Source: Clostridium_AQ sp900552125 (GTDB lineage: Bacteria > Bacillota_I > Bacilli_A > Erysipelotrichales > Erysipelotrichaceae). Taken from it: a DNA stretch of 64,000 bases. Shown here piece by piece: positions 9,084 through 16,870 of the stretch (the first letter of the stretch is position 1; the number at the start of each line of letters is the position of its first letter). The translations under genes were made by a program, and so were the position numbers. The notes beneath the pieces are model-generated. The model saw only the letters and a program-made list of their open reading frames with translations. It ran no database searches and had not been told where the DNA came from. The DNA is taken from the NCBI GenBank assembly GCA_037892765.1, contig JBBKBW010000004.1; one strand, 5' to 3'.

Positions 9084-9366
9084 CTCGTGAAAACATTTTG
9101 ACAACACTTATTTTGATATCATTTGAAATTTGACCTATTTTTCTGGTACAAAATAGGGTGTTTTCGTCCAAAATATGCCTTATTTTACATATTTTACATA
9201 AAAATCACGAGAATCGTATCAAGTGGCTTGCTTTTGTCTCTTTTTAGCAAGTTGCTTAGAGGTTAGACCTCTTTTTTAGCCTTTATTTAAAGGCTTTTTT
9301 GATGGTCGAAAAATTCGTTTCACCCTTATTTTATAAGGCTTTTAGCAACTTTTTCTCGTGAAAACA
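9084..9366. repeat. CTCGTGA repeats, possible integrase arm sites
   Basis: CTCGTGAAAACA occurs at 9084-9095 and again at 9355-9366, and CTCGTGA occurs inverted at 9205-9211. They lie between guaA and the integrase operon, where arm-type binding sites of tyrosine integrases are expected. This stretch (9072-9367) holds no gene. It also has an inverted repeat CCTATTTT/AAAATAGG near 9133-9156. Confidence 0.45.
9258..9300 (+). terminator. Tandem terminators at the left end of the element
   Basis: AGAGGT/ACCTCT (9258-9272) with six T is followed immediately by AGCCTTT/AAAGGCT (9278-9295) with a T run. Both act on rightward transcription. They may shield the element from guaA read-through or end a transcript that starts in the 9.1-9.25 kb region. 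Confidence 0.7.
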
Positions 9367-9367
9367 C

Positions 9368-9694
9368 CTAAGGGGAAACAAAGGACATATCCTTAGATTT
9401 CATCGCAATGATCATCTTCAAGGTCCAAACCATCATTTCTTCATCATCTTCCGATATTTGTGTTCCATACAACGAAGTAAACTTTGTGAGTTCTTCTTTT
9501 AGATTTCTAAACACATACGGATTTCCATAAACAGCAATTTCCTTTTCCAGTATGCTACTGATTATGTAATCCTGTTTTGTATGCCCAGATAAGGCAACCT
9601 TTCGATTTAACATTTCCCATTCCTCAGGCGATACACGGAAAGAAACGATCTTTCCGCGAACCCTGCCTTTTTGGTCTAAATTTTTCCTGCTCAT
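9368..9694 (-). CDS. MobC-like ribbon-helix-helix mobilisation protein
   Basis: The 108-residue protein starts with a basic segment and then VSFRVSPEEWEMLNRKVALS, typical of the N-terminal DNA-binding part of plasmid and ICE MobC-like relaxosome proteins. TKQDYIISSIL follows, again typical. It probably helps nicking at oriT or acts as a DNA-binding accessory in transfer. The ATG at 9694 is chosen because it lies one base after the integrase stop and has the family start; a longer reading frame would run 43 codons into the integrase gene. It is the last gene of a leftward xis-int operon. Confidence 0.7.
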   Translation of the reverse strand: MSRKNLDQKGRVRGKIVSFRVSPEEWEMLNRKVALSGHTKQDYIISSILEKEIAVYGNPYVFRNLKEELTKFTSLYGTQISEDDEEMMVWTLKMIIAMKSKDMSFVSP

Positions 9695-9695
9695 A

Positions 9696-10772
9696 TTACA
9701 TGCCTCCTCTTGTGGAATCCAAACGATTGGCGATATCGACATCTTTTGTAGGGAACATATGAGCATAACGATAAGTGATCTTGACGCTTTCGTGTCCGAC
9801 CCTTTCAGCGATATCGACAGCACTAAATCCCATTTCTATTAATAAGGATACATGTGAGTGTCTTAAGTCATGCAAACGAATTCGCTTTACACCTGACTCC
9901 TTACAACAACGATCCATTTCGTGGTGAAGACCAGATTTTGAATATGGGAACATTCGATCATTAGGTTGAATATCATATAATCTAGATTGATAATCCTTCA
10001 TCTCTTCACATAAGAAATGAGGCATCTTTATTACTCGTTTTCCTTTTTCTGTCTTAGGATCGGTGATGACATCTTCTTTGTTTATTCTTTGGTAAGATTT
10101 ACTGATTCTCACTGTTCTTTTTTCATAATCAAAGTCGGCTGGAGTCAGAGCTAATAATTCACCCAAACGAATTCCGCACCAATATAGCATTTCAAATGCT
10201 TGATAGATTCCATCTTTTTTCATAGCAGCTTTGGCAAATGTTTCATATTCTTCTTTTGTCCAGAAATTCATTTCTTTTCGTTTTTCCTTACCCATGTTTC
10301 CAGCGATCCTTGCTGGATTCGATGGTAATCCGTAAAATCTAACTGCAAAATTAAATAAAGCACTGATTTGATTATGAATCGTTTTTAGGTAGCATGTCGA
10401 GTAAGAAGTGTTTTCGTCTTTTTCTAGAGTTAATAAAATATTTTGCCATTGAAGGATATCATTTGGTGTTATTTCATCCATTTTCTTATTTTTAAAATAA
10501 GGAATGATTTTCTTTTCGAATAATGTACGTTTTGAAAGCATCGTGCTTTGACGTAACCTTTTAGACATTGTATCGATATAAATTTCATAGAATTCTGAAA
10601 AGGTCATGGATAGGCTATTAGATTTTTTATTAAAGAACACATGTTCATAATTTTTTGCATCTCTTTGTGTTCGGAAACCTCTTTTTGTCGTCATTTTTCG
10701 AGAACCATCTAAAGCTGTATATCTCATTACGACATACCATGTCCCTCTTTCTTTATCTTTGTACACTGGCAT
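9696..10772 (-). CDS. int: Tyrosine site-specific integrase of the element
   Basis: The 358-residue protein has the three parts of Tn916/phage-type integrases. They are an N-terminal AP2-like arm-binding domain (GTWYVVMRY, about residues 10-50), a SAM-like core-binding domain (about 58-155), and a catalytic domain. The catalytic residues are visible: Arg in GIRLGELLAL (about residue 202), HDLRHSH with His-x-x-Arg (about 299-305), and the nucleophile Tyr in ITYRYAHMF near residue 335. It would catalyse integration and, with the excisionase, excision. Its start overlaps the excisionase-like gene by 20 bases. Position beside guaA suggests that site as its target. Confidence 0.93.
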   Translation of the reverse strand: MPVYKDKERGTWYVVMRYTALDGSRKMTTKRGFRTQRDAKNYEHVFFNKKSNSLSMTFSEFYEIYIDTMSKRLRQSTMLSKRTLFEKKIIPYFKNKKMDEITPNDILQWQNILLTLEKDENTSYSTCYLKTIHNQISALFNFAVRFYGLPSNPARIAGNMGKEKRKEMNFWTKEEYETFAKAAMKKDGIYQAFEMLYWCGIRLGELLALTPADFDYEKRTVRISKSYQRINKEDVITDPKTEKGKRVIKMPHFLCEEMKDYQSRLYDIQPNDRMFPYSKSGLHHEMDRCCKESGVKRIRLHDLRHSHVSLLIEMGFSAVDIAERVGHESVKITYRYAHMFPTKDVDIANRLDSTRGGM

Positions 10773-10962
10773 CTTTATCTACTTCCTTTCCAAAAAATCG
10801 TTCATAGAAATAAGTACTGATTACTTTTCCTGGGATGACCAAGAAACCTTTTTTCTCTAATTCGCTGTTTAGCTGTTTTATGAGCGTATAGCCATACGAT
10901 TTAGAAGCACCTGTGATCTCGGAAATATCTGTTGCTGTTAAAAATCTTTTGTCTTTAATCAT
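10753..10962 (-). CDS. Excisionase-like small helix-turn-helix protein
   Basis: The 69-residue protein contains LTATDISEITGASKSYGYTLIKQLN, the shape of a winged-helix or MerR-like DNA-binding motif seen in small excisionase/regulator genes next to integrases of Gram-positive elements. The function (directing excision) is inferred from the position and the 20-base overlap with int. The ATG at 10962 is preferred over a TTG at 10971 because GGAGG ends nine bases before it. Confidence 0.65.
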   Translation of the reverse strand: MIKDKRFLTATDISEITGASKSYGYTLIKQLNSELEKKGFLVIPGKVISTYFYERFFGKEVDKDASVQR

Positions 10963-11010
10963 TTTGATCAACCTCCGTCTTTATCATAAGATTTTTAATA
11001 AAATAGCACG

Positions 11011-11037
11011 AATGTACGAAATATTAGTTCATACATT
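11011..11037. promoter_or_regulatory. Palindromic operator candidate upstream of xis-int
   Basis: AATGTACGAA (11011-11020) and TTCATACATT (11028-11037) form an inverted repeat with nine of ten positions matching across a seven-base spacer. It lies close to the likely leftward promoter, whose -10 may be the TATGAT of the lower strand near 10980-10986. Confidence 0.5.
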
Positions 11038-11098
11038 TGACGATAATCAAGGAAGTTAGGATATTTGTCAGTGATACGAAGATTTTAAGAGTAATCTT

Positions 11099-11461
11099 TC
11101 AAAGTTTCTTATCTTTTAGTTCTAAGCTGATACTTATCTTTCTGTTGATATGTTTCATATCTAATTTGGTTAGTTTAGTTATTTTTTTTAAAAGTCTCTT
11201 CTTATCTATGACCCTAATTTGTTCACACAGTACCATGGATCGATATTTTAATTCGGTTCCTTCAGGTAGAATATAATGTGTAGGTAAATGAGCTTTATTA
11301 TCAATCTTGGATGACAGACATGCAACGATCGTTGTTGGGCTATATTTATTACCTTTATTATTTTGAATGATCAAAACAGGGCGAACTCCTTTTTGTTCTG
11401 AACCTTGATAAGAAGAAAGATCAGCAAGAAAGATATCTCCTCGTTTTACTTTTGATATCAC
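11099..11461 (-). CDS. MazF/PemK-type endoribonuclease toxin
   Basis: The 120-residue protein matches the MazF/PemK fold throughout. It has the N-terminal RGDIFLADLS, the KGVRPVLIIQNN strand with the conserved Arg-Pro, the PTTIVACLSS segment with catalytic Thr/Ser, and the C-terminal EQIRVIDKKRLL. Such enzymes cut mRNA at short specific sequences and stop growth when unopposed. Normally a small MazE-type antitoxin gene sits just upstream. Here the upstream 470 bases hold no intact gene, only a degraded one. It may be a solitary toxin-like regulator or rely on an antitoxin elsewhere. Confidence 0.9.
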   Translation of the reverse strand: MISKVKRGDIFLADLSSYQGSEQKGVRPVLIIQNNKGNKYSPTTIVACLSSKIDNKAHLPTHYILPEGTELKYRSMVLCEQIRVIDKKRLLKKITKLTKLDMKHINRKISISLELKDKKL

Positions 11462-11572
11462 TTTATTTCATCCTTTCTTAATTATGTATAAAACCAGGAA
11501 CGAGTCCTGGTTGTTTTTATATTAATCGTATTTCCTATTTAACCCTGTTTACCCGGAAAGAAGGGAATCCTA

Positions 11573-11738
11573 TTAGACGAATAATAGCCAATTATTCATC
11601 ACGGGAATTTCACCCTCGCGTGGTAGCTCACGCAATTGCAGTGCAAGTGTATCATTATCCTCATAGGGCATCATCGCTAGCAATGGCCAATTGCTTTTAT
11701 CAATCTATTGTTTGATCGCTCTCTATATAATAGGTCAT
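11573..11738 (-). pseudogene. Frameshifted gene remnant upstream of the MazF gene
   Basis: On the lower strand an ATG at 11738 opens a frame MTYYIESDQTID that ends at a stop. Removing one T near 11695 joins it to a frame reading KSNWPLLAMMPYEDND and ending in NNWLLFV at 11573. Codon choice is less AT-rich than the surroundings. I do not recognise the family. The rest of the 11462-11929 gap holds no other supported gene. Confidence 0.35.
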
Positions 11739-11836
11739 GGCGCAATAGTGATCAGCTCATCCTAAGAGATTTGTATCTAATAGTTGTTATGTTATTTTCA
11801 AAGATCTAAAAGAAGGTGTCAATCCCTCTTCACTAT

Positions 11837-11866
11837 ATAGTCCTTAAGATATAGCAAATTTGGACA
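11837..11866 (-). repeat. 30-base repeat, copy 1
   Basis: Shares ATAGTCCTT at one end and AAnTTGGACA-like sequence at the other with 12395-12424, at identical overall length. GTCC and GGAC can pair to form a stem. Confidence 0.5.
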
Positions 11867-11929
11867 AATTTATAAAAAAAATTACCCTTTTTATATTAAG
11901 GGCAATTAATTGGATATTGATATGTATTT

Positions 11930-12373
11930 TTATTTTTTATTTAATCTTCTTTTGTACTTTTCAAATTGATAAGGCATACGTTCAATTTGTTTATAGACTG
12001 CTGATTCACTTATATGAAGGAAACTTGCAATTTTCTTGATTGAAACAGAATCATTTAGCATAAGTATAATAGTTTTTTTCTTTGGATATTTGTTAATAAA
12101 TTCTATAAATAAATCAAAATCTGGATGAGAACTTAGTTTGGTAATTACATCCTCGACAACAATATCATAGCAGGGTTGACAATCAAAAAAACTAGAATCA
12201 GTGACATTTTCATTTCTTCTATAACATCGATATTTTTTTAAAGAGTTTAGATCATATTCATTTAGTTCCTGTATAGTTTCTTCTTTAACACCATGTAGGC
12301 GCATGATTTTATTTATCTTTTTTCTCCTTTCCATAAGTTTTCGCTTCTCTAGTCCATAATTAAATTTAGCCAT
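11930..12373 (-). CDS. Sigma-like / helix-turn-helix regulator
   Basis: The 147-residue protein has a basic N-terminus, then a cysteine-containing middle part (YRCYRRN, DCQPCYD), and a C-terminal helix-turn-helix. That last part, IASFLHISESAVYKQIERM, resembles sigma-70 region 4 or a LuxR-like reading head. Similar small regulators occur in Gram-positive conjugative elements, where they control accessory or transfer genes; that role is inferred. The ATG at 12373 is chosen because AAGGAG lies eight bases before it; an upstream in-frame ATG at 12391 lies before the ribosome site. A terminator-like hairpin and a 30-base repeat lie in its leader. Confidence 0.6.
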   Translation of the reverse strand: MAKFNYGLEKRKLMERRKKINKIMRLHGVKEETIQELNEYDLNSLKKYRCYRRNENVTDSSFFDCQPCYDIVVEDVITKLSSHPDFDLFIEFINKYPKKKTIILMLNDSVSIKKIASFLHISESAVYKQIERMPYQFEKYKRRLNKK

Positions 12374-12394
12374 ATATTTTTCTCCTTTCATCTA

Positions 12395-12424
12395 ATAGTC
12401 CTTGGCGAAAGCCAAAATTGGACA
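12395..12424 (-). repeat. 30-base repeat, copy 2
   Basis: Same element as 11837-11866. Here the centre forms an extra stem, TTGGC-TTTC-GCCAA on the lower strand. It lies just upstream of the sigma-like regulator's ribosome site. Confidence 0.5.
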
Positions 12425-12432
12425 GATAAAAG

Positions 12433-12470
12433 AAAAAAATAACGAGTTGTCCCATACAACAACTCGTTAT
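12433..12470 (-). terminator. Terminator/attenuator hairpin upstream of the sigma-like gene
   Basis: A 12-bp stem (12439-12450 with 12459-12470, containing AACGAGTTGT) is followed on the lower strand by a run of T. It would stop leftward transcription from the restriction-modification side or attenuate the sigma-like gene. Confidence 0.75.
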
Positions 12471-12643
12471 GATTGAAAGACACATATATTTTTAGTATTA
12501 AAATATTATTAGTATAAATTAACAACTAAAATAAAAAAAGTATATATTAAAATAAAATTAGCAAATGCTTATTTTTATATTGTAGCATAGATTTGGTATA
12601 TGCTATTATATAAAAGTATAAGAAGTAAGAAAAGGAGCTTAAT

Positions 12644-12856
12644 ATGACTAGTAAAGTAAGCTATAACAACTTATTTAAATTGTTGATTGATAAAGGGCTT
12701 AAGAAAAAAGATTTTGCAAAATTATGTAATCTAAGTGCCCCTACAATGGCTAAATTATCGAAAAATGAATATGTATCCATGGATGTTTTGGTACGAATTT
12801 GTACAGAGTTCCACTGTCAGATTAGTGATATCGTTTTAGTAGTATTGGAAGATTAA
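12644..12856 (+). CDS. Cro/CI-type HTH regulator of the restriction-modification operon
   Basis: The 70-residue protein is almost entirely one XRE-family helix-turn-helix (YozG-like), with KKKDFAKLCNLSAPTMAKL as helices 2-3 and a C-terminal ISDIVLVVLED. Proteins like this often precede type I methylase genes and time their expression. AAGGAG precedes the ATG. The hsdM gene starts 194 bases downstream in the same direction. It probably binds near its own promoter in the AT-rich 12.5-12.64 kb stretch, although no clear operator is visible. Confidence 0.85.
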   Translation: MTSKVSYNNLFKLLIDKGLKKKDFAKLCNLSAPTMAKLSKNEYVSMDVLVRICTEFHCQISDIVLVVLED

Positions 12857-13050
12857 ATTATTAACTAATATATGTTCGTTTGAAAATAACAAAAAATATT
12901 AGTGCAAAATCGTATTCGTTTATGTAAAAATCACAAAATTTATACTATTTACAACAAAGATTTTAGAGGTGTATGTTTTGAATATGAATCCATCTCTCAG
13001 AATAAATAAAAGTATGAAGAAGACCAAAAATAATATGGGAGGAATAACTA

Positions 13051-15609
13051 ATGAATAAACAACAACTTGCAAATAAAATTTGGGAATCAGCAAACAAAAT
13101 GCGTTCAAAAATAGAAGCAAATGAGTACAAAGATTACATTCTAGGATTTATTTTCTATAAGTTTTTATCTGAAAAAGAAGTAAAGTATTTAAAAGAAAAT
13201 GATTGGACTGATGAGTACCTTCCTGAATTGAAAGAGGAAGATTCCGAAACGGTTGAAAGTATTCAAAAGAATTTAGGATATTTTATATCTTATGATAACC
13301 TCTTTTCTACTTGGCTTAGCAAAGGCAGAGACTTTAGTGTACAAGATGTTCGTGATGCTCTTTCTGCTTTTAGTCGATTGATTAACCCAACTCATAAAAA
13401 AGTATTTGAGGGAGTATTTGATACTTTACAAACAGGGCTGTCAAAACTTGGAGATAGTTCTGCTTCTCAGTCCAAAGCTATTAGCGATCTTATTCATTTG
13501 ATTAAAGACATTCCTATGGATGGTAAGCAGGACTATGATGTTCTTGGTTTTATATATGAATATCTTATCAGTATGTTTGCAGCAAATGCCGGTAAAAAAG
13601 CTGGTGAGTTTTATACACCACACGAAGTATCTTTGCTTATGTCTGAAATTGTTGCTGAACACTTAAAAGATAGAAATGAAATTAAAATTTATGACCCAAC
13701 AAGTGGTTCGGGATCTTTGCTTATAAATATAGGAAAAAGTGTAGCTAAGTTTATTGAAAATGAAAACAATATTAAATACTATGCTCAGGAGTTAAAACAG
13801 AATACATACAATTTAACCCGTATGAACCTTATTATGCGTGGTATTCTACCTGACAACATTGTTACACGAAACGGGGATACATTGGAGGATGACTGGCCAT
13901 ATTTTGATGAAAACGATCCTACTACCACATATGATCCACTGTACGTTGATGCGGTAGTTTCAAATCCCCCATACTCTCAAGCTTGGAATCCTACAGATAA
14001 AGATGGCGATCCTCGATATGCTCGATTTGGCCTTGCTCCAAAAGGGAAAGCAGATTATGCATTTTTGCTGCATGACCTTTTCCATCTAAAGAGCGATGGT
14101 ATTATGACCATTGTACTTCCTCACGGAGTATTATTTAGGGGCGGTGAAGAAGGGGTAATTCGTAAAAATCTTATTGAACAAAATCATATCGATGCGATAA
14201 TCGGATTGCCTGCGAATATTTTCTTTGGAACAGGCATTCCTACGATTATTATGGTATTAAAACAAAAACGTTCTACTACAGATGTACTCGTTGTTGATGC
14301 CTCTAAAGGATTTATAAAAGTCGGCAAAAACAATAAACTACGAGCTTCTGATATCAAGAAAATAGTTGATGTTGTAACTAATCGAGAAAGTGTACAAAAA
14401 TTTTCAAGAGTAGTAAGCAGAGATGAAATAAGAAATAATGATTATAATTTAAACATACCAAGGTATGTTGATTCGTCGGAAGCTGCTGAGTCTTGGGATA
14501 TTTACGCTTCTATGTTCGGTGGAGTACCCCTTTCTGAAATAAACGACCTAGAAGAGTATTGGATAGCTTTCCCTAAACTTAAAACCGCTTTATTTGAAAA
14601 TACATCTTCTAATTATTGTAGATTGAAGGTCGAAAGTTTAAAGAAAGCAATTAAAGAACACTCTGATATTTGCATGTTTGAGAAAAAATATCATGAAGTC
14701 TTCAGCGATTTTGACGAATATTTGTATAATGAGCTTATTACGAAAATGTCTGAAATAAATATTTCAAAGGAGGAAACTATTCTTTCAGATAATATATTTG
14801 ATCGATTAAAAGATATTCCACTGGTTAATAAGTATGAATCATATCAGCTACTTGACGACGACTGGACAAAAATAGCTGTTGATTTGGAAATAATCCAAAC
14901 GGAAGGATTTGAAGCAACAAGAAAAGTAGATCCACACATGGTTCTCAAGAAAAAGAATGGAAAAGAACAGGAAATTCAAGAAGGCTGGATAGGTCATATC
15001 ATTCCTTTTAATTTAGTTCAAGATACAATTCTTGCGGACGATAAAGCTTCATTAATAGCAAAAGAAAATCGTTTGGGTGAAATTGCATCAGAATATGAGG
15101 AAATATTCGATTCACTTACTGAAGAAGAAAAAGAAGGTGAATATGCAAGTGAGGATGGATTTGTATATGGTGAAATCAAAAAAGCATTGAAATCCAATAG
15201 TGTCGAACCGGATACAAAAGAAAAACTTCATAAAGTTGCTACACTGATTGAAGAAGAAAAAGGACTTAAAGCAGCAATAAAAAAAGACTCAGGACTTCTT
15301 GAATGTAAAACAAAAGAGACCATTGAAAATCTATCCGATGAACTTGTTATTGACCTATTAAAAGATAAGTGGGTAACCCCGCTAGTCAACAGTCTTATGA
15401 ATCTTCCAGATAGTATTGTAAATGAATTAGTATCAAAACTTGAAATGCTAACAACTAAATACGAAACTACCTTCGCCGAGGTTGAAGCACAAATTTCTGA
15501 AACAGAAAGAGCGCTTTCTGCGATGATCGATGAACTTGAAGGCAACGAGTTCGATATGCTTGCACTGAATGAGTTCAAAAAAATGCTGAGAGGTGTGCAA
15601 AATGACTGA
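13051..15609 (+). CDS. hsdM: Type I restriction-modification methylase subunit HsdM
   Basis: The 852-residue subunit carries the N-terminal HsdM helical domain (about residues 1-140) and an N6-adenine methylase domain. AGKKAGEFYTP precedes the SAM-binding motif DPTSGSGSLL (about 213-222), and the catalytic NPPYSQAW lies near residue 309. The C-terminal 350 residues are an extension beyond the usual length of about 500-550, rich in charged and coiled-coil-like sequence. With HsdS it methylates adenines in the bipartite recognition site; with HsdR it forms the restriction complex. The stop overlaps the hsdS start by eight bases, which indicates coupling. Confidence 0.95.
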   Translation: MNKQQLANKIWESANKMRSKIEANEYKDYILGFIFYKFLSEKEVKYLKENDWTDEYLPELKEEDSETVESIQKNLGYFISYDNLFSTWLSKGRDFSVQDVRDALSAFSRLINPTHKKVFEGVFDTLQTGLSKLGDSSASQSKAISDLIHLIKDIPMDGKQDYDVLGFIYEYLISMFAANAGKKAGEFYTPHEVSLLMSEIVAEHLKDRNEIKIYDPTSGSGSLLINIGKSVAKFIENENNIKYYAQELKQNTYNLTRMNLIMRGILPDNIVTRNGDTLEDDWPYFDENDPTTTYDPLYVDAVVSNPPYSQAWNPTDKDGDPRYARFGLAPKGKADYAFLLHDLFHLKSDGIMTIVLPHGVLFRGGEEGVIRKNLIEQNHIDAIIGLPANIFFGTGIPTIIMVLKQKRSTTDVLVVDASKGFIKVGKNNKLRASDIKKIVDVVTNRESVQKFSRVVSRDEIRNNDYNLNIPRYVDSSEAAESWDIYASMFGGVPLSEINDLEEYWIAFPKLKTALFENTSSNYCRLKVESLKKAIKEHSDICMFEKKYHEVFSDFDEYLYNELITKMSEINISKEETILSDNIFDRLKDIPLVNKYESYQLLDDDWTKIAVDLEIIQTEGFEATRKVDPHMVLKKKNGKEQEIQEGWIGHIIPFNLVQDTILADDKASLIAKENRLGEIASEYEEIFDSLTEEEKEGEYASEDGFVYGEIKKALKSNSVEPDTKEKLHKVATLIEEEKGLKAAIKKDSGLLECKTKETIENLSDELVIDLLKDKWVTPLVNSLMNLPDSIVNELVSKLEMLTTKYETTFAEVEAQISETERALSAMIDELEGNEFDMLALNEFKKMLRGVQND

Positions 15610-16840
15610 AAAAAGTTCAAAACCTCAGATTAGGTTCGCAGGATTTAATGATACTTGGGAACAGCGTAAGTTCGATGAAGTATTTGATTGTACTATACCT
15701 AATAACACCCTATCACGTGCAGAATTGAATTATGAGAATGGGTCTGTAAAGAATATTCACTATGGTGATATTCTCATAAGATACGGTTCTATTATAGATG
15801 TTCAAAATGATGAGATTCCTTTTGCGACGGGGAAAAGCATTGACGATTTTAAAGGTGCATTATTACAAGATGGCGATATCGTAATTGCTGATACAGCAGA
15901 AGATGAAACCACTGGAAAAGCCTGTGAAATAGGAAATTCACAAGGGGTAAATGTAGTGTCGGGACTCCATACTATGGTATGTCGTCCACGCAACAAAATG
16001 GCATCAGGTTACCTCGGTTATTATCTAAATTCAGATGCTTACCATCATCAATTTTTACCTCTTATGCAGGGTATTAAAGTTTTATCATTAAGCAAGACTA
16101 ATGTTCAGAAAACTACGGTGTGTTATCCAAAAAGAGAATATGAACAGCAACTAATTGCAGACTATTTCCGCAATCTTGATAACCTTATCACCCTTCATCA
16201 GCATAAGTATGACAAATTAATCAATGTAAAAAAATCGATGCTTGAAAAAATGTTTCCGAAAAATGGTTCAAATGTTCCGGAAATTCGATTTAAGGGATTT
16301 ACTAAAGATTGGGAACAGCGTAAGGTATCGGATATGTTCAGAGTCACTCGTGGATATGTTCTTGCAGCCACACTGACGGAAGAAGTTCAAACAAATGAAA
16401 TGCCTTATCCTGTATACTCTTCGCAAACCAAAGATAACGGTCTATTAGGCTACTATAAAGACTTTCTTTATGAGGATGCTATTACTTGGACAACTGATGG
16501 AGCCAATGCCGGAACAGTTAATTATAGAGCTGGAAAGTTCTATTGTACCAATGTTTGTGGGGTTTTGCTTTCAAATGAAGTTAAGGCAAGCAAGATGATT
16601 GCAGAAGCCTTAAACAATGTTGCAAAGAGTTATGTATCATATGTTGGTAATCCAAAATTGATGAACAATGTTGTGGCTGATATTGAAATAATGATTCCCG
16701 TTTCACCTTTGGAACAGGAGAAAATATCAAACCTCTTTGCTGTTCTGGATAACCTCATCACTCTTCATCAGTGTGAGTTAGAAAAACTGCAAAATATTAA
16801 AAAAGCTTGTCTTGAAAAAATGTTTGTTTGTGTGAAATAA
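15602..16840 (+). CDS. hsdS: Type I specificity subunit HsdS
   Basis: The 412-residue protein has two target-recognition halves, each beginning with a WEQRK motif (about residues 19 and 237) and ending in a conserved helix with LDNLITLHQ and LEKMF. The two halves read the two parts of the DNA target, and the helices set the spacing. The ATG at 15602 is preferred to an in-frame GTG at 15593 because a GAGAGG ribosome site precedes it. The 16-base sequence beginning TTGGGAACAG is identical at the start of both halves and in a third copy behind hsdR, which allows exchange of recognition domains. Confidence 0.93.
   Translation: MTEKSSKPQIRFAGFNDTWEQRKFDEVFDCTIPNNTLSRAELNYENGSVKNIHYGDILIRYGSIIDVQNDEIPFATGKSIDDFKGALLQDGDIVIADTAEDETTGKACEIGNSQGVNVVSGLHTMVCRPRNKMASGYLGYYLNSDAYHHQFLPLMQGIKVLSLSKTNVQKTTVCYPKREYEQQLIADYFRNLDNLITLHQHKYDKLINVKKSMLEKMFPKNGSNVPEIRFKGFTKDWEQRKVSDMFRVTRGYVLAATLTEEVQTNEMPYPVYSSQTKDNGLLGYYKDFLYEDAITWTTDGANAGTVNYRAGKFYCTNVCGVLLSNEVKASKMIAEALNNVAKSYVSYVGNPKLMNNVVADIEIMIPVSPLEQEKISNLFAVLDNLITLHQCELEKLQNIKKACLEKMFVCVK
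15655..15670 (+). repeat. hsdS recombination repeat, copy A
   Basis: TTGGGAACAGCGTAAG at the start of the first recognition half. Identical copies are at 16309-16324 (second half) and 20074-20089 (spare fragment). Confidence 0.85.
16309..16324 (+). repeat. hsdS recombination repeat, copy B
   Basis: Same 16 bases as 15655-15670, at the start of the second recognition half. Confidence 0.85.
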
Positions 16841-16870
16841 GCAAATTTTGAAAGTAAGGAGGAAATCTAA

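Noticed and set aside
15228..15620. Serine-rich lower-strand open frame at the hsdM end
   Set aside because: Composition follows from the complement of the charged hsdM extension, and no start signals are present.
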